Assembly (NCBI RefSeq): GCF_007004095.1
Contig: NZ_VHJK01000001.1
Coordinates: forward strand, 1,244,501-1,308,500
Origin: Erythrobacter insulae
GTDB lineage: Bacteria; Pseudomonadota; Alphaproteobacteria; Sphingomonadales; Sphingomonadaceae
Length of the DNA: 64,000 nt
Direction of reading: 5' to 3'
Shown here piece after piece: positions 45,339 through 54,122 of the stretch. Each line of letters begins with the position of its first letter. Positions within the stretch are counted from its first letter, which is position 1. The translations under genes were made by a program, and so were the position numbers. Below the pieces are notes generated by a model, which saw nothing but the letters and a program-made list of their open reading frames with translations, searched no databases and was not told the origin of the DNA.

Positions 45339-46376
45339 ATGAATATGCCCGTAAATACCGATGTGCTTGCCGATAAAGAACCCGATTCCGAAGATGCGCT
45401 CGATCGTGTTCTGGTTTTGGAAATGGTCCGTGTGACAGAGGCGGCTGCGGTTGCCGCAGCGCAGCTTGTCGGACGGGGCGATGAAAAAGCAGCTGATGCC
45501 GCTGCGGTCGAAGCGATGCGGCGTGCATTCGACAATCTCTATATGGACGGCACCGTCGTGATCGGCGAAGGCGAACGTGACGAAGCGCCAATGCTTTACA
45601 TCGGTGAAAAAGTCGGCGGCGCTCCGGGCAAAGGGCCCAAGATCGACATCGCGCTTGATCCCTTGGAAGGCACGACGATCACAGCCAAGGCAGGCCCCAA
45701 TGCGCTGGCGGTTTTGGCAGCAGCAGACGAAGGCAACCTCTTGAATGCGCCAGACACGTATATGGACAAGCTGGCGGTTGGCCCGGGCTATCCCGAAGGC
45801 GTTATCGATCTTGCGAAATCTCCCACGGAAAACGTGAAAGCGGTGGCTGCCGCCAAGGGTAGAGAGCCTGCTGACATCAATGTCTGTGTGCTTGACCGGC
45901 CGCGCCATGCGGGCATTATTGCCGAGCTGCGCGCGCTGGGCTGCGGCGTTTATCTGATCGGCGATGGAGATGTTGCCGGGGTCATCGCGGTGACCGATCA
46001 GGATACGGGCATCGATATGTATATGGGCCAGGGCGGTGCGCCTGAAGGCGTTTTGGCGGCGGCGGCACTCCGCTGCGTCGGCGGTCAGTTCAATGGCAGG
46101 CTGGTGTTTCGCAATGACGAAGAGAAAGACCGCGCGAAAAAGTGGGGCATCACCGATTACGACCGGATCTATAAACTGGAAGATCTGGCCAAAGGCGATT
46201 GCATCTTTGCAGCAACCGGGGTGACAGACGGATCGCTGCTTAATGGTGTGAAGAAACGCAAGAAATCAACCGGTGCCACCATCATGACCACAGACAGCGT
46301 CGTGATGCGCGCTTCGAGCGGTACCGTGCGCTGGATCAAAGGCGAGCACCGGATTGCGCCGCACCGGACAGATTAA
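45339..46376 (+). CDS. glpX: Class II fructose-1,6-bisphosphatase
   Basis: A 345-residue GlpX-type phosphatase of gluconeogenesis. LGRGDEKAADAAAVEAMR-like N-terminal residues, DGTVVIGEGERDEAPMLYIGE with metal-binding acidic residues, DIALDPLEGTTI and the C-terminal TTDSVVMRASSGTVRWI are diagnostic of class II rather than class I enzymes. It is divergent from the small exported-protein gene. The initiating ATG may be at 45339 or two codons later. Confidence 0.95.
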   Translation: MNMPVNTDVLADKEPDSEDALDRVLVLEMVRVTEAAAVAAAQLVGRGDEKAADAAAVEAMRRAFDNLYMDGTVVIGEGERDEAPMLYIGEKVGGAPGKGPKIDIALDPLEGTTITAKAGPNALAVLAAADEGNLLNAPDTYMDKLAVGPGYPEGVIDLAKSPTENVKAVAAAKGREPADINVCVLDRPRHAGIIAELRALGCGVYLIGDGDVAGVIAVTDQDTGIDMYMGQGGAPEGVLAAAALRCVGGQFNGRLVFRNDEEKDRAKKWGITDYDRIYKLEDLAKGDCIFAATGVTDGSLLNGVKKRKKSTGATIMTTDSVVMRASSGTVRWIKGEHRIAPHRTD

Positions 46377-46458
46377 GAGCTGGATATGCGAGCGCGGGAT
46401 CGGCTGGAAATCGGGTTTCGTTAATCGAATAGCGAGAATTCGCGTTTAGGCGCAGCGC

Positions 46459-46827
46459 ATGTCGCAAACAGAAACTTCGAACGAAAACGCCGTATACCGC
46501 CGCTCTGCTCCCAGAGTTAAGCTCGCCATTGATAGTGTCTTTATGGGCATGGACGGCAGACAGCAGATCACTCTGCTCGACCTTTCCGAATCAGGCGCAA
46601 GGGTTGCTTTTTCCGAACCACCAAAAGAGCGCGCGGGCTTTATTAGCTGGATGGAATTTGAAACCTTTGGCGATGTCGTCTGGCAAGAAGGGCTGTATGT
46701 CGGCCTGAAATTTGATCGTCCGATTTCTTCTGAATGGCTCGAATCGACGCAAGCGCGGGTGACCGATGCCGATTCATATCGGCATGAAATGCTTCTTAAA
46801 GAAGCGATGGAATGGGTCGGTACGTAA
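46459..46827 (+). CDS. PilZ-domain protein
   Basis: A 122-residue single-domain protein. YRRSAPRVKLAIDS contains the RxxxR cyclic-di-GMP motif (in the form RRSAPR), followed by LLDLSESGARVAFSEP, matching the D/NxSxxG motif. The PilZ barrel then runs through WQEGLYVGLKFDRPI. It probably binds cyclic di-GMP and passes a signal to an unknown partner. No flagellar or cellulose genes are nearby. Confidence 0.85.
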   Translation: MSQTETSNENAVYRRSAPRVKLAIDSVFMGMDGRQQITLLDLSESGARVAFSEPPKERAGFISWMEFETFGDVVWQEGLYVGLKFDRPISSEWLESTQARVTDADSYRHEMLLKEAMEWVGT

Positions 46828-46900
46828 GCACGTCCGAGCCCAAAATCTGAAAGCGTGTTTGCCGCATACCATTATAAGCAGATGCCCCGGCATCCATAAG

Positions 46901-46950
46901 AGCTGACGACAACCACACTGCGCTGTGTTGCGTTTCCATGACTGTCAGCT
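46901..46950 (+). promoter_or_regulatory. Nested hairpin in the prs leader
   Basis: AGCTGAC (46901-46907) is the perfect complement of GTCAGCT (46944-46950). Between them CAACCACA can pair with TGTGTTG with one bulged C around CTGCGC. The structure lies about 40 bases before the prs start, in a 162-base gene-free stretch. A role in prs expression is possible but unproven. Confidence 0.35.
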
Positions 46951-46989
46951 AGTCGGAGGGGATCAGCCGTTTTCGGGGATTCGCGACTC

Positions 46990-47925
46990 ATGAAGATTAT
47001 GTCCGGCAATTCTAACCTGCCGCTCGCCCGGGCCATCGCGGCCTATCTTGAAATACCTTTGACGGATGTGAGCGTACGGCGTTTTGCTGACGAGGAAGTG
47101 TTCGTTGAAATCCACGAAAATGTCCGCGGCGAGGACGTGTTTATCGTCCAGCCGACGAGCTTTCCGGCAAATGACAATCTGATGGAGCTGCTGATCTGTA
47201 TTGATGCGCTGCGCCGTGCATCGGCAAAGCGTATCACTGCGGTTGTGCCCTATTTCGGATATGCCCGTCAGGATCGAAAGCCCGGTCCGCGCACGCCAAT
47301 TTCCGCCAAACTGGTTGCCAATCTGATCGCCGAAGCCGGTGCAGATAAAGTGCTAGCCGTGGATCTGCATGCCGGCCAGATTCAGGGCTTTTTCGATATT
47401 CCGACGGACAATCTGTATGCGGCGCCGGTTATGGCTGCCGATATTCAGGCGCGCTATGGCGATCAGGATCTGATGGTTGTGAGCCCCGACGTTGGCGGTG
47501 TTGTGCGCGCGCGCGCTTTGGCAAAACGTCTGGACAATGCGCCGCTCGCTATCGTTGATAAACGCCGTGATCGTCCCGGCGAAAGCGAAGTGATGAATAT
47601 CATCGGTGATGTCGCGGGCCGCCACTGCATCATGATTGACGACATTGTCGATTCGGGCGGAACGCTCTGCAACGCCGCCGAAGCATTGCTGGACAATGGT
47701 GCGAAATCGGTCGCGGCTTACATTACGCACGGTGTCCTTTCAGGAGGGGCAGTCGCGCGAATTGACGGGTCCAAGCTTAAAGAGCTGGTTATTTCCGATT
47801 CGATCCGGCCCACCGAAGCCGCCGAAAAATCTGAGCGGATACGCATCCTGACGATGGCCCCGCTTGTCGGCGAAGCAATTCGCCGGATTGCGGATGAAAG
47901 CAGCGTCAGCTCGCTGTTTGACTGA
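46990..47925 (+). CDS. prs: Ribose-phosphate pyrophosphokinase
   Basis: A 311-residue enzyme making PRPP from ribose 5-phosphate and ATP, feeding nucleotide, histidine and NAD synthesis. The start [19 protein letters not shown], the ATP-binding part [31 protein letters not shown] and the PRPP loop [15 protein letters not shown] are diagnostic of class I Prs. A GGGGA site lies 10 bases upstream of the ATG. It ends 8 bases before a convergent AraC-type regulator gene. Confidence 0.97.
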   Translation: MKIMSGNSNLPLARAIAAYLEIPLTDVSVRRFADEEVFVEIHENVRGEDVFIVQPTSFPANDNLMELLICIDALRRASAKRITAVVPYFGYARQDRKPGPRTPISAKLVANLIAEAGADKVLAVDLHAGQIQGFFDIPTDNLYAAPVMAADIQARYGDQDLMVVSPDVGGVVRARALAKRLDNAPLAIVDKRRDRPGESEVMNIIGDVAGRHCIMIDDIVDSGGTLCNAAEALLDNGAKSVAAYITHGVLSGGAVARIDGSKLKELVISDSIRPTEAAEKSERIRILTMAPLVGEAIRRIADESSVSSLFD

Positions 47926-47933
47926 TTCGGCGT

Positions 47934-48896
47934 TCAGCGCGTCGCCGTCTGGAGCGGTTTACGCATCCAGGGCCGAATTGCGCCCGGCTCCATCCGATTC
48001 AGCAGCTCCAGCCGCCGCGCCTGTCTGATTTCGAGGCTTAAAGTAAGCAGGGCCGACCGGTTGCGTTGAAATTCCACTGGAGTCATGCCGAAAAAGGTCT
48101 GAAATTCGCGGATCTGGTGGGCTTGATCGAAAAACCGCAAAATGATGTCTTCTTCGGCCATATCCGCCACGCCGCATAATTGTGCGGCAAGATCCAGGAT
48201 CCTGGCGCGCCGCATAACTTGGCTGGGCCTAAGGCCAAAATCGCGCTTGGCAATGCGTTCGACTGTCCGCGGCGAGACGTTCTGACGTTCGGCAAACTCA
48301 CTCAGCACGCAATTGGGATCGGTGAATGCTTGTATTTCGAGCGCTTGAGCGATCTGATCGGGCGGCTCTGCACCGGTTTTCTGGACGTAATCCGCCAGCC
48401 AGCTTTCGATCCGCATCAACCATGCAGTCGGCGTGAGCGATGGGTCGAACAGACCGGTCACATCGTCATCGTCAATCCCGCCGCGCTCGATCGGGATGAT
48501 CCGGTCCAGCATGCCCTCATCCTGGACTCCGAACAGCGTACGTAATGCCCCCGGGCGCAGCATCAGACCCGCGACCTTGATGCCTCCCGAATACCGCAGC
48601 GGCATAACCTTGCTGTGCTGACCGCAAAGGAAAGTCTCATCACGAATCTCTAGCTCGCCGTCGCGCGTTCCGACCGTCCAGTCGACGCCAACCGCGCTGC
48701 GTAAATACGGCGCGTCATTGCAAAGCGAACCGGAGAGCGCGCCGTCTCCTTGCTGAAAAGCGTATGCAACCATTGCGCGGCTAACCCATGGACGGATGCG
48801 TTTGTCAGGCGCGCGGTTCGTCGACAGCGGATCGCCTTCACCGGTGACGCCTGTTGTCGAGTGCAATTGTGCAGATGTGTTTGTATCGGAACTCAT
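47934..48896 (-). CDS. AraC-family transcriptional regulator
   Basis: A 320-residue protein. The N-terminal sensing region (to about 190) contains AVGVDWTVGTRD, SKVMPLRYSGGIKVAGLMLRPGALRTLFG, typical of the AraC subgroup with a DUF6597-like domain. The C-terminal AraC HTH follows: LSEFAERQNVSPRTVERIAKRDFGLRPSQVMRRARIL, then EEDIILRFFDQAHQIREFQTFFGMTPVEFQ. It should act as a DNA-binding activator or repressor. No operon partner is visible; it is convergent with prs and divergent from hisN, so its target is unknown. Confidence 0.88.
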   Translation of the reverse strand: MSSDTNTSAQLHSTTGVTGEGDPLSTNRAPDKRIRPWVSRAMVAYAFQQGDGALSGSLCNDAPYLRSAVGVDWTVGTRDGELEIRDETFLCGQHSKVMPLRYSGGIKVAGLMLRPGALRTLFGVQDEGMLDRIIPIERGGIDDDDVTGLFDPSLTPTAWLMRIESWLADYVQKTGAEPPDQIAQALEIQAFTDPNCVLSEFAERQNVSPRTVERIAKRDFGLRPSQVMRRARILDLAAQLCGVADMAEEDIILRFFDQAHQIREFQTFFGMTPVEFQRNRSALLTLSLEIRQARRLELLNRMEPGAIRPWMRKPLQTATR

Positions 48897-49070
48897 GCGG
48901 CCCTGTGGTTCTGCCCGTGTCGAGCGATAGCAACCATGCCTAGCGGGTCTCTCGCAATTGTCACTCTTTCCTGTTCAGTTCAAACATTTAGCCGGTTCTA
49001 AGCGCGATTGCCCAAGATGATAGGCGCATTTCGATATTTGACCGATCATGCAGGCCAGTGTTTAGGCAAA

Positions 49071-49094
49071 GCGTACCCGATAGCGTACCCGATA
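49071..49094. repeat. Perfect 12-bp tandem duplication upstream of hisN
   Basis: GCGTACCCGATA occurs twice head to tail (49071-49082 and 49083-49094), directly before the AAGAGG ribosome-binding site of the phosphatase gene. It is probably a slippage duplication; it sits in the untranslated leader. Confidence 0.9.
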
Positions 49095-49106
49095 AAGAGG
49101 ATATCT

Positions 49107-49874
49107 ATGACCCCCGCCGATCTCGCCCTTGCCAATGCTCTTGCCGATGCCGCCGGAAACGCCATTCGTCCGCTGTTCCGCGGAGAATGGAACCATGAGC
49201 GTAAGTCTGATGCATCACCGGTAACCGGTGCAGATCGGGCTGCCGAGGCGGCGATGCGGGCGATCATCGAAGAACGCTGCCCGGATGACGGGATTATTGG
49301 CGAGGAATACGGCACGCGTAACGAAGGCGCCGGGCGGCAATGGGTGCTCGATCCGATTGATGGCACGATCAGCTTTATGGCCGGGCGGCCCATCTTTGGC
49401 ACTCTGATCGCGTTGCTGCAGGATGGCTGGCCGGTGCTGGGTGTGATTGATCAACCGATTGCCGGGGAACGCTGGGCCGCGCGCATCGGCGAAGGCACAA
49501 CTTTGAATGGGCTGCCGATCAGAACGCGTCCCTGTAAAGAGCTTTCCGATGCGACGCTTGCCTCATCCGGGCCGCAATATTTCACCGATGATCAGGGTGC
49601 AGCTTTCATGTCGCTGGCGGCCCAGACTTCGCAGATCGTGGTGTGGGGCGGTGACTGCTATAATTACGGCCTGCTTGCTAGCGGGCATCTGGATATGGTC
49701 TGCGAAGCGGGCCTGAAATTATACGATTACGCCGCGCTTGTCCCGATCGTGGAGGGTGCAGGAGGGATGATGAGCGATTGGCAGGGGAACCCTCTGGATG
49801 CCAATAGCGACGGCACTGTTCTGGCCCTTGGGGACCCGGCACGGCTTGAGGGCGTTCTTGAAGCGATGGGGTGA
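49107..49874 (+). CDS. hisN: Histidinol-phosphatase, inositol monophosphatase family
   Basis: A 255-residue magnesium-dependent phosphatase. GIIGEEYG supplies the first metal-binding Glu pair, VLDPIDGTISFMAGRPIFGTLIAL is the signature, and GGDCYNYGLLASGHLDMVCEAGLKLYDYAAL is the HisN-like second motif. It most resembles HisN, which dephosphorylates histidinol phosphate, although activity on inositol phosphates cannot be excluded. The start at 49107 follows AGAGG; the frame is open to 49008 through the tandem repeat, which argues against a longer start. Confidence 0.82.
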   Translation: MTPADLALANALADAAGNAIRPLFRGEWNHERKSDASPVTGADRAAEAAMRAIIEERCPDDGIIGEEYGTRNEGAGRQWVLDPIDGTISFMAGRPIFGTLIALLQDGWPVLGVIDQPIAGERWAARIGEGTTLNGLPIRTRPCKELSDATLASSGPQYFTDDQGAAFMSLAAQTSQIVVWGGDCYNYGLLASGHLDMVCEAGLKLYDYAALVPIVEGAGGMMSDWQGNPLDANSDGTVLALGDPARLEGVLEAMG

Positions 49875-49915
49875 TACGACGCCCGCTGTTTCATACGCCT
49901 CACAGGAGCTTTATC

Positions 49916-50848
49916 ATGCCGCATTTGAACACCAGCGGGATCACCGGCTGGACCCCCGACGCGCTGCCCGATCTTGCGGGCAGGCTCTACATTATCACAG
50001 GCGGCAATTCCGGCATCGGGTTTGAAGCGGCCAAAATACTTGCGGCACACAATGCAGATGTGGTGATCGCTGCGCGCAACGCGGACAAAGGCAGGCAGGC
50101 GCTGGCCAAACTGGTCAATATCGGACGCGGCAAAGCTGAGATGTTGCAGCTTGATCTGGCCGACATGGCGCAGGTCCGCCTCGCCGCACAAGAGGCTAAA
50201 GAGCGGTTCGGCCCGATTGCCGCGCTGGTGAACAATGCAGGCGTTATGCAAACGCCAAAACAGCGGACCGCTGATGGGTTTGAGATGCAGCTGGGCACCA
50301 ATCACCTGGGCCATTTTCTCTGGACTGCGTTGATGTTTGACCAGATCGATCCCTCGCAGGGGCGGGTCGTCACAGTCTCAAGTATCATGCACAAATTCGG
50401 CCGGATCGATTTCGACAATTTGATGATGGAACGCGGATACGATCCCAATCGCGCTTACAATCAATCGAAACTCGCCAATTTGCTGTTCGCACTGGAATTG
50501 CACCGGCTTTTGGAGGCGGCTGGTTCGTCCGTGAAATCCATTGCCTGTCACCCTGGTTATTCGGACACGCCGCTGCAAAGCAAAGTGGCCAATCCTCTGT
50601 TCAAGCTCGTTTACACGGCGAGCAATGCGATAATCGCCCAGCCTGCGGCACGCGGCGCATGGCCCACCGCGCTTGCTGCGGCAGAGCCCGGCGCGGTCAG
50701 TGGCGGATATTTTGGCCCCACCGGTTTCTTTGATGCGCGCGGCCCTGTTGGCGATGCAGACGTAGAGCGGCGGGCTATGGATGCGGGGGTCGCAAAACGG
50801 CTGTGGCAGGTCAGCGCGGATCTGGTGGGCGAAGAATTGACGCTGTGA
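49916..50848 (+). CDS. SDR-family oxidoreductase (retinol dehydrogenase-like)
   Basis: A 310-residue SDR. IITGGNSGIGFEAAKIL is the cofactor motif, with AARNADKG suggesting NADP(H) preference. LVNNAGVMQTP holds the structural NNAG, TVSSIMH the catalytic serine, and YNQSKLANLLFALELHR the Tyr and Lys. It belongs to the long SDR branch with retinol or WW-domain oxidoreductase-like members; the substrate is unknown. An AGGAGC site supports the ATG at 49916. It lies 41 bases after hisN, so the genes may be co-transcribed. Confidence 0.86.
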   Translation: MPHLNTSGITGWTPDALPDLAGRLYIITGGNSGIGFEAAKILAAHNADVVIAARNADKGRQALAKLVNIGRGKAEMLQLDLADMAQVRLAAQEAKERFGPIAALVNNAGVMQTPKQRTADGFEMQLGTNHLGHFLWTALMFDQIDPSQGRVVTVSSIMHKFGRIDFDNLMMERGYDPNRAYNQSKLANLLFALELHRLLEAAGSSVKSIACHPGYSDTPLQSKVANPLFKLVYTASNAIIAQPAARGAWPTALAAAEPGAVSGGYFGPTGFFDARGPVGDADVERRAMDAGVAKRLWQVSADLVGEELTL

Positions 50849-51000
50849 GGGCTTTGACCGGCTCTTCCTGACCGCCGAATCACTTGCAAAGACGCGCAAA
50901 ACCGTTAAGTGCGCGTGCTTCACGACACAGATTTCGAGTCCGGCCTGGCGACGAGGGCTGCCAGGGCTGGTCCAATGTGTCTCTGACAAAGGAGATGAAA

Positions 51001-51204
51001 ATGCCCAAACTGAAGACCAAAAGCGGTGTGAAGAAACGCTTCAAAATCACTGCAACCGGTAAGGTAAAGCATGGCGTCGCTGGTAAGCGTCACCGTCTTA
51101 CCCACCACAATGCAAAGTATATCCGCCAGAATCGCGGTACTTCGGTCATTTCTGACCCGGATACCAAGACGATCAAGAAATGGGCGCCGTACGGCCTCGA
51201 TTGA
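51001..51204 (+). CDS. rpmI: Ribosomal protein L35
   Basis: A 67-residue basic ribosomal protein ([15 protein letters not shown] to the C-terminal WAPYGLD). AAAGGAGA lies 5 to 10 bases upstream of the ATG. It binds 23S rRNA in the large subunit. It is followed by rplT as in nearly all bacteria; infC, the usual first gene, is not in front of it here. Confidence 0.98.
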   Translation: MPKLKTKSGVKKRFKITATGKVKHGVAGKRHRLTHHNAKYIRQNRGTSVISDPDTKTIKKWAPYGLD

Positions 51205-51255
51205 TGGCACGCCGGGCTTCGGCTCCTGCCTCATCCAGAATAAGGATATACTGAT

Positions 51256-51615
51256 ATGCCACGCATTAAACGCGGCGTTACCACGCGCCAAAAACACAAA
51301 CGCCTTTTAGAACAAGCCAAGGGCTATCGCGGTCGTCGCAAGAACACGATCCGCATTGCTCGTCAGGCTGTCGAAAAAGCCGGCCAATATGCCTACCGTG
51401 ACCGCAAGGCCAACAAGCGCAACTTTCGCGCTCTCTGGATTCAGCGGATCAACGCGGCTGTTCGCGCAGAAGGCCTGACCTATTCACAGTTCATGCATGG
51501 CGTAAAACTCGCTGGCATCGAGCTGGATCGTAAAGTCATGGCCGATCTCGCCATGAACGAAGGCGCAGCGTTCAAAACCATCATCGCTCAGGCGAAGGCA
51601 GCATTGCCTGCATAA
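51256..51615 (+). CDS. rplT: Ribosomal protein L20
   Basis: A 119-residue ribosomal protein with the typical start [20 protein letters not shown] and [31 protein letters not shown]20 is an early assembly protein of the large subunit and in many bacteria represses its own operon through the mRNA leader. It lies 51 bases after rpmI. A hairpin terminator follows. Confidence 0.98.
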   Translation: MPRIKRGVTTRQKHKRLLEQAKGYRGRRKNTIRIARQAVEKAGQYAYRDRKANKRNFRALWIQRINAAVRAEGLTYSQFMHGVKLAGIELDRKVMADLAMNEGAAFKTIIAQAKAALPA

Positions 51616-51674
51616 ATAACGGCTTGAGCAGCCTGCTGTTTTTGAAAGCGGCAGTCTGGCAAAACCGAATGAAC

Positions 51675-51707
51675 AGGGCTCTGATGCTGCGGCATCGGGG
51701 CCCTTTT
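51675..51707 (+). terminator. Intrinsic terminator after rpmI-rplT
   Basis: AGGGCTCTGATGC (51675-51687) pairs with GCATCGGGGCCCT (51692-51704) along 13 base pairs including two G-U pairs. A TGCG tetraloop closes it and TTTT follows. It lies 60 bases beyond the rplT stop. Confidence 0.85.
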
Positions 51708-51799
51708 CGTATGCGGTTTCGTGTCCGGGCCGGTGCTGCTTTTGTATGAATACGTCAAAACCCTTGTACATAACCGCCAATCTCTGCACATAACGCCGC

Positions 51800-52702
51800 A
51801 TGGGAAATGGGCGGGGCGAAGGCACAGATTTGGACGCGGACTATACCGTCCGCAGTAACTTCTACACGCCGCCTGCGCATCTGGATGGCTGTTTCACGAC
51901 CTTTTACCATCTGTCGCTCAAGGTGGATAATGGCGGGACCGTGCGCGATTTCCTTCAACCGGAATGGGCCAATATCCGCTTCTTTTGCGGCGGTCGGCCC
52001 AGCGCAAACATGGGCACGACAAAGGTCTCGAATGCGCGTTTCAACGCGACCGGACCCAGCTCTCTACCGGCGCAATTTGAACTGGGCACATCGGAAATGT
52101 GGGGCATTGGCTTTCTCCCGATGGGGTGGGCGCGGTTTATCGAAGTCGATGCAGATGAGCTGGCAAATACCGTCTGCGATGGCGCCGCGCATCCTGCGTT
52201 TGCGAAGTTTACAGTGCTTGAAAAGGTTCTGTGTGATCCTCTGGCGACCCGTGAAGAGCAGATTGAGAGCATCACCCATCATTTGACGCAGATGATGCGC
52301 CCCAATCGTGATGAACCAAAGATACAGCGGGTTCACCATGCACTTGTCAGCGGCGAATTTCTGGCGGTGGGCGATCTGGCTGATGCGTGCGGCATGAGCA
52401 TCCGAACGCTGGAGCGCGTATGCCGCCGCTATTTCGGCTTCACCCCGAAAAAACTGATGCGGCGTCAGCGCTTTACCCGCAGCCTTGCCAGTTACATGCT
52501 TCATCAAGGCAGTCGCTGGACCGAGGCGATGGATGGAGAATATCATGATCAAGCCCAGTTTACGCGCGAATTTCATGAATTCATGACCATGAACCCGAGC
52601 GAATATGCGGCTCTCGATCACCCGATCCTCTCCTCCTTCATCGAAGCGCGGGCAAGGGTATGGGGCAGTGCCGCGCAGGCGCTCGATAAACCACCTGGCT
52701 AG
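51800..52702 (+). CDS. AraC-family transcriptional regulator
   Basis: A 300-residue regulator. The N-terminal half contains PEWANIRFFCGG and MWGIGFLPMGWARFIEVDADEL, a layout seen in AraC proteins with a DUF6597-like sensor. The HTH domain has AVGDLADACGMSIRTLERVCRRYFGFTPKKLMRRQRF, then the second helix pair near DQAQFTREFHEFMTMNPSEYA. Ligand and targets are unknown. It is monocistronic, between the rplT terminator and the pheS leader. Confidence 0.86.
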   Translation: MGNGRGEGTDLDADYTVRSNFYTPPAHLDGCFTTFYHLSLKVDNGGTVRDFLQPEWANIRFFCGGRPSANMGTTKVSNARFNATGPSSLPAQFELGTSEMWGIGFLPMGWARFIEVDADELANTVCDGAAHPAFAKFTVLEKVLCDPLATREEQIESITHHLTQMMRPNRDEPKIQRVHHALVSGEFLAVGDLADACGMSIRTLERVCRRYFGFTPKKLMRRQRFTRSLASYMLHQGSRWTEAMDGEYHDQAQFTREFHEFMTMNPSEYAALDHPILSSFIEARARVWGSAAQALDKPPG

Positions 52703-53021
52703 AAAGCCATCGAGCGGGCACGGGGCGCTCAACGATCCGCACGCGAAAATACCGCGATCCCGGAAAAGCCGATTTTATGCTGAATTTCAGATCGTTAATC
52801 CGCAATAGCCGGTGTGCCTTTGACAATTGCAATATGCCGCTATCGATAGCTAATGCGCCCGGACGGATCGCTGTATCAGGTTGAACTATCCAGGCTTTTG
52901 TCGAGCTTGAGAGTGGCGTTTCAACAGCAGCGGGCTTTGAAAACCGGTCACGCCTCCAATCGCACTTTGCAACGCGCCCCAAGGACCGCTAACGGACCGG
53001 CATACTCTTTTGGGCCTGACC
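52703..53021. other. 319-base gap ahead of pheS
   Basis: No gene is convincing here. A TTGACA at 52820-52825 with TATCGA at 52841-52846 (15-base spacing) is the best promoter-like pair for pheST, but the spacing is short and the match is weak. I found no phenylalanine-rich leader peptide and no T-box-like element. Confidence 0.5.
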
Positions 53022-54122
53022 ATGACTGATTTAACACCACAAAAAGACGCGGCTCTTGCTGCTATTGCCGATGCCGCTTCGCTGGAAGCGCTGGATGAAC
53101 AGCGTGTCGCCGCGCTGGGTAAAAAAGGCTGGGTGAGCCTTGCCTTGAAAACGCTGGGGCAGATGAGCCCTGACGAGCGGCAAGCGGCTGCGCCAGCGAT
53201 TCAGGCAGTTCGCGCCGAGATTGCGGAGGCTATCGAAGCCAAAAAGGCCTCTTTGGAGGCTGCAGAACTCGAAGCGCAGCTTGCCAGCGAAACGCTTGAT
53301 CTGACCTTGCCTGCGCGTCTCGCGCCAAGCGGCTCTGTGCACCCGGTCAGCCAGGTGATGGACGAGCTTGCCGAGATTTTTGCAGACCTTGGCTTTGCCG
53401 TGGCAACCGGTCCGGAAATCGAGGATGACTGGCACAATTTCACCGCCCTCAATATGGATGAAAGCCATCCTGCGCGCGCGATGCACGACACATTCTATTT
53501 CCCCGATAAAGCCGCCGACGGGGCCAGCATGTTGCTGCGCACGCACACTTCACCGGTGCAGATCCGGTCCATGAAGGAACAGGGCGCTCCGATTCGTATT
53601 ATCGCGCCGGGCCGCGTGTACCGTTCCGATAGCGATGCGACCCACACGCCGATGTTCCATCAGGTCGAAGGGCTCGTGGTCGACCGCGATATTCATCTGG
53701 GCCACCTGAAATGGACGCTGGAAACATTCTTTAAAGCGTTCTTTGAGCGTGAAGACATCACCCTGCGTCTGCGCCCGTCCTATTTCCCGTTCACCGAACC
53801 GAGTGTCGAAGTTGATGTTGGCTATTCCAACGAAGGCAACCGGCGGGTTGTTGGCGGCCATGGCGATGCCGATGGCCATGACTGGATGGAGCTGGGCGGC
53901 AGCGGCATGGTCAATTCCCGCGTGCTGGAAATGGCAGGTGTTGATCCAAACGAATTTCAAGGATTTGCCTTTGGCCTTGGTATCGATCGTATCGCCATGC
54001 TCAAATACGGTATGAACGACCTGCGGGCGTTCTTTGATGGCGATCCGCGCTGGCTTTCGCATTATGGCTTTTCGGCAGTTGACCAGCCCACGCTTTCCGG
54101 CGGTGTAGGAGCGGCATCATGA
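53022..54122 (+). CDS. pheS: Phenylalanyl-tRNA synthetase alpha subunit
   Basis: A 366-residue class II synthetase subunit. It has an N-terminal coiled-coil arm (about 1-90), then [19 protein letters not shown], the motif 2 region [12 protein letters not shown] with [12 protein letters not shown], and motif 3 [17 protein letters not shown]. It forms the alpha2beta2 enzyme with PheT. The ATG at 53022 is preferred over a TTG four codons upstream. It overlaps pheT by 4 bases (ATGA). Confidence 0.97.
   Translation: MTDLTPQKDAALAAIADAASLEALDEQRVAALGKKGWVSLALKTLGQMSPDERQAAAPAIQAVRAEIAEAIEAKKASLEAAELEAQLASETLDLTLPARLAPSGSVHPVSQVMDELAEIFADLGFAVATGPEIEDDWHNFTALNMDESHPARAMHDTFYFPDKAADGASMLLRTHTSPVQIRSMKEQGAPIRIIAPGRVYRSDSDATHTPMFHQVEGLVVDRDIHLGHLKWTLETFFKAFFEREDITLRLRPSYFPFTEPSVEVDVGYSNEGNRRVVGGHGDADGHDWMELGGSGMVNSRVLEMAGVDPNEFQGFAFGLGIDRIAMLKYGMNDLRAFFDGDPRWLSHYGFSAVDQPTLSGGVGAAS

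Noticed and set aside
52777-52887. Possible leader peptide before pheS
   Set aside because: The short frame has no phenylalanine enrichment and no attenuator hairpin with a T-run follows.
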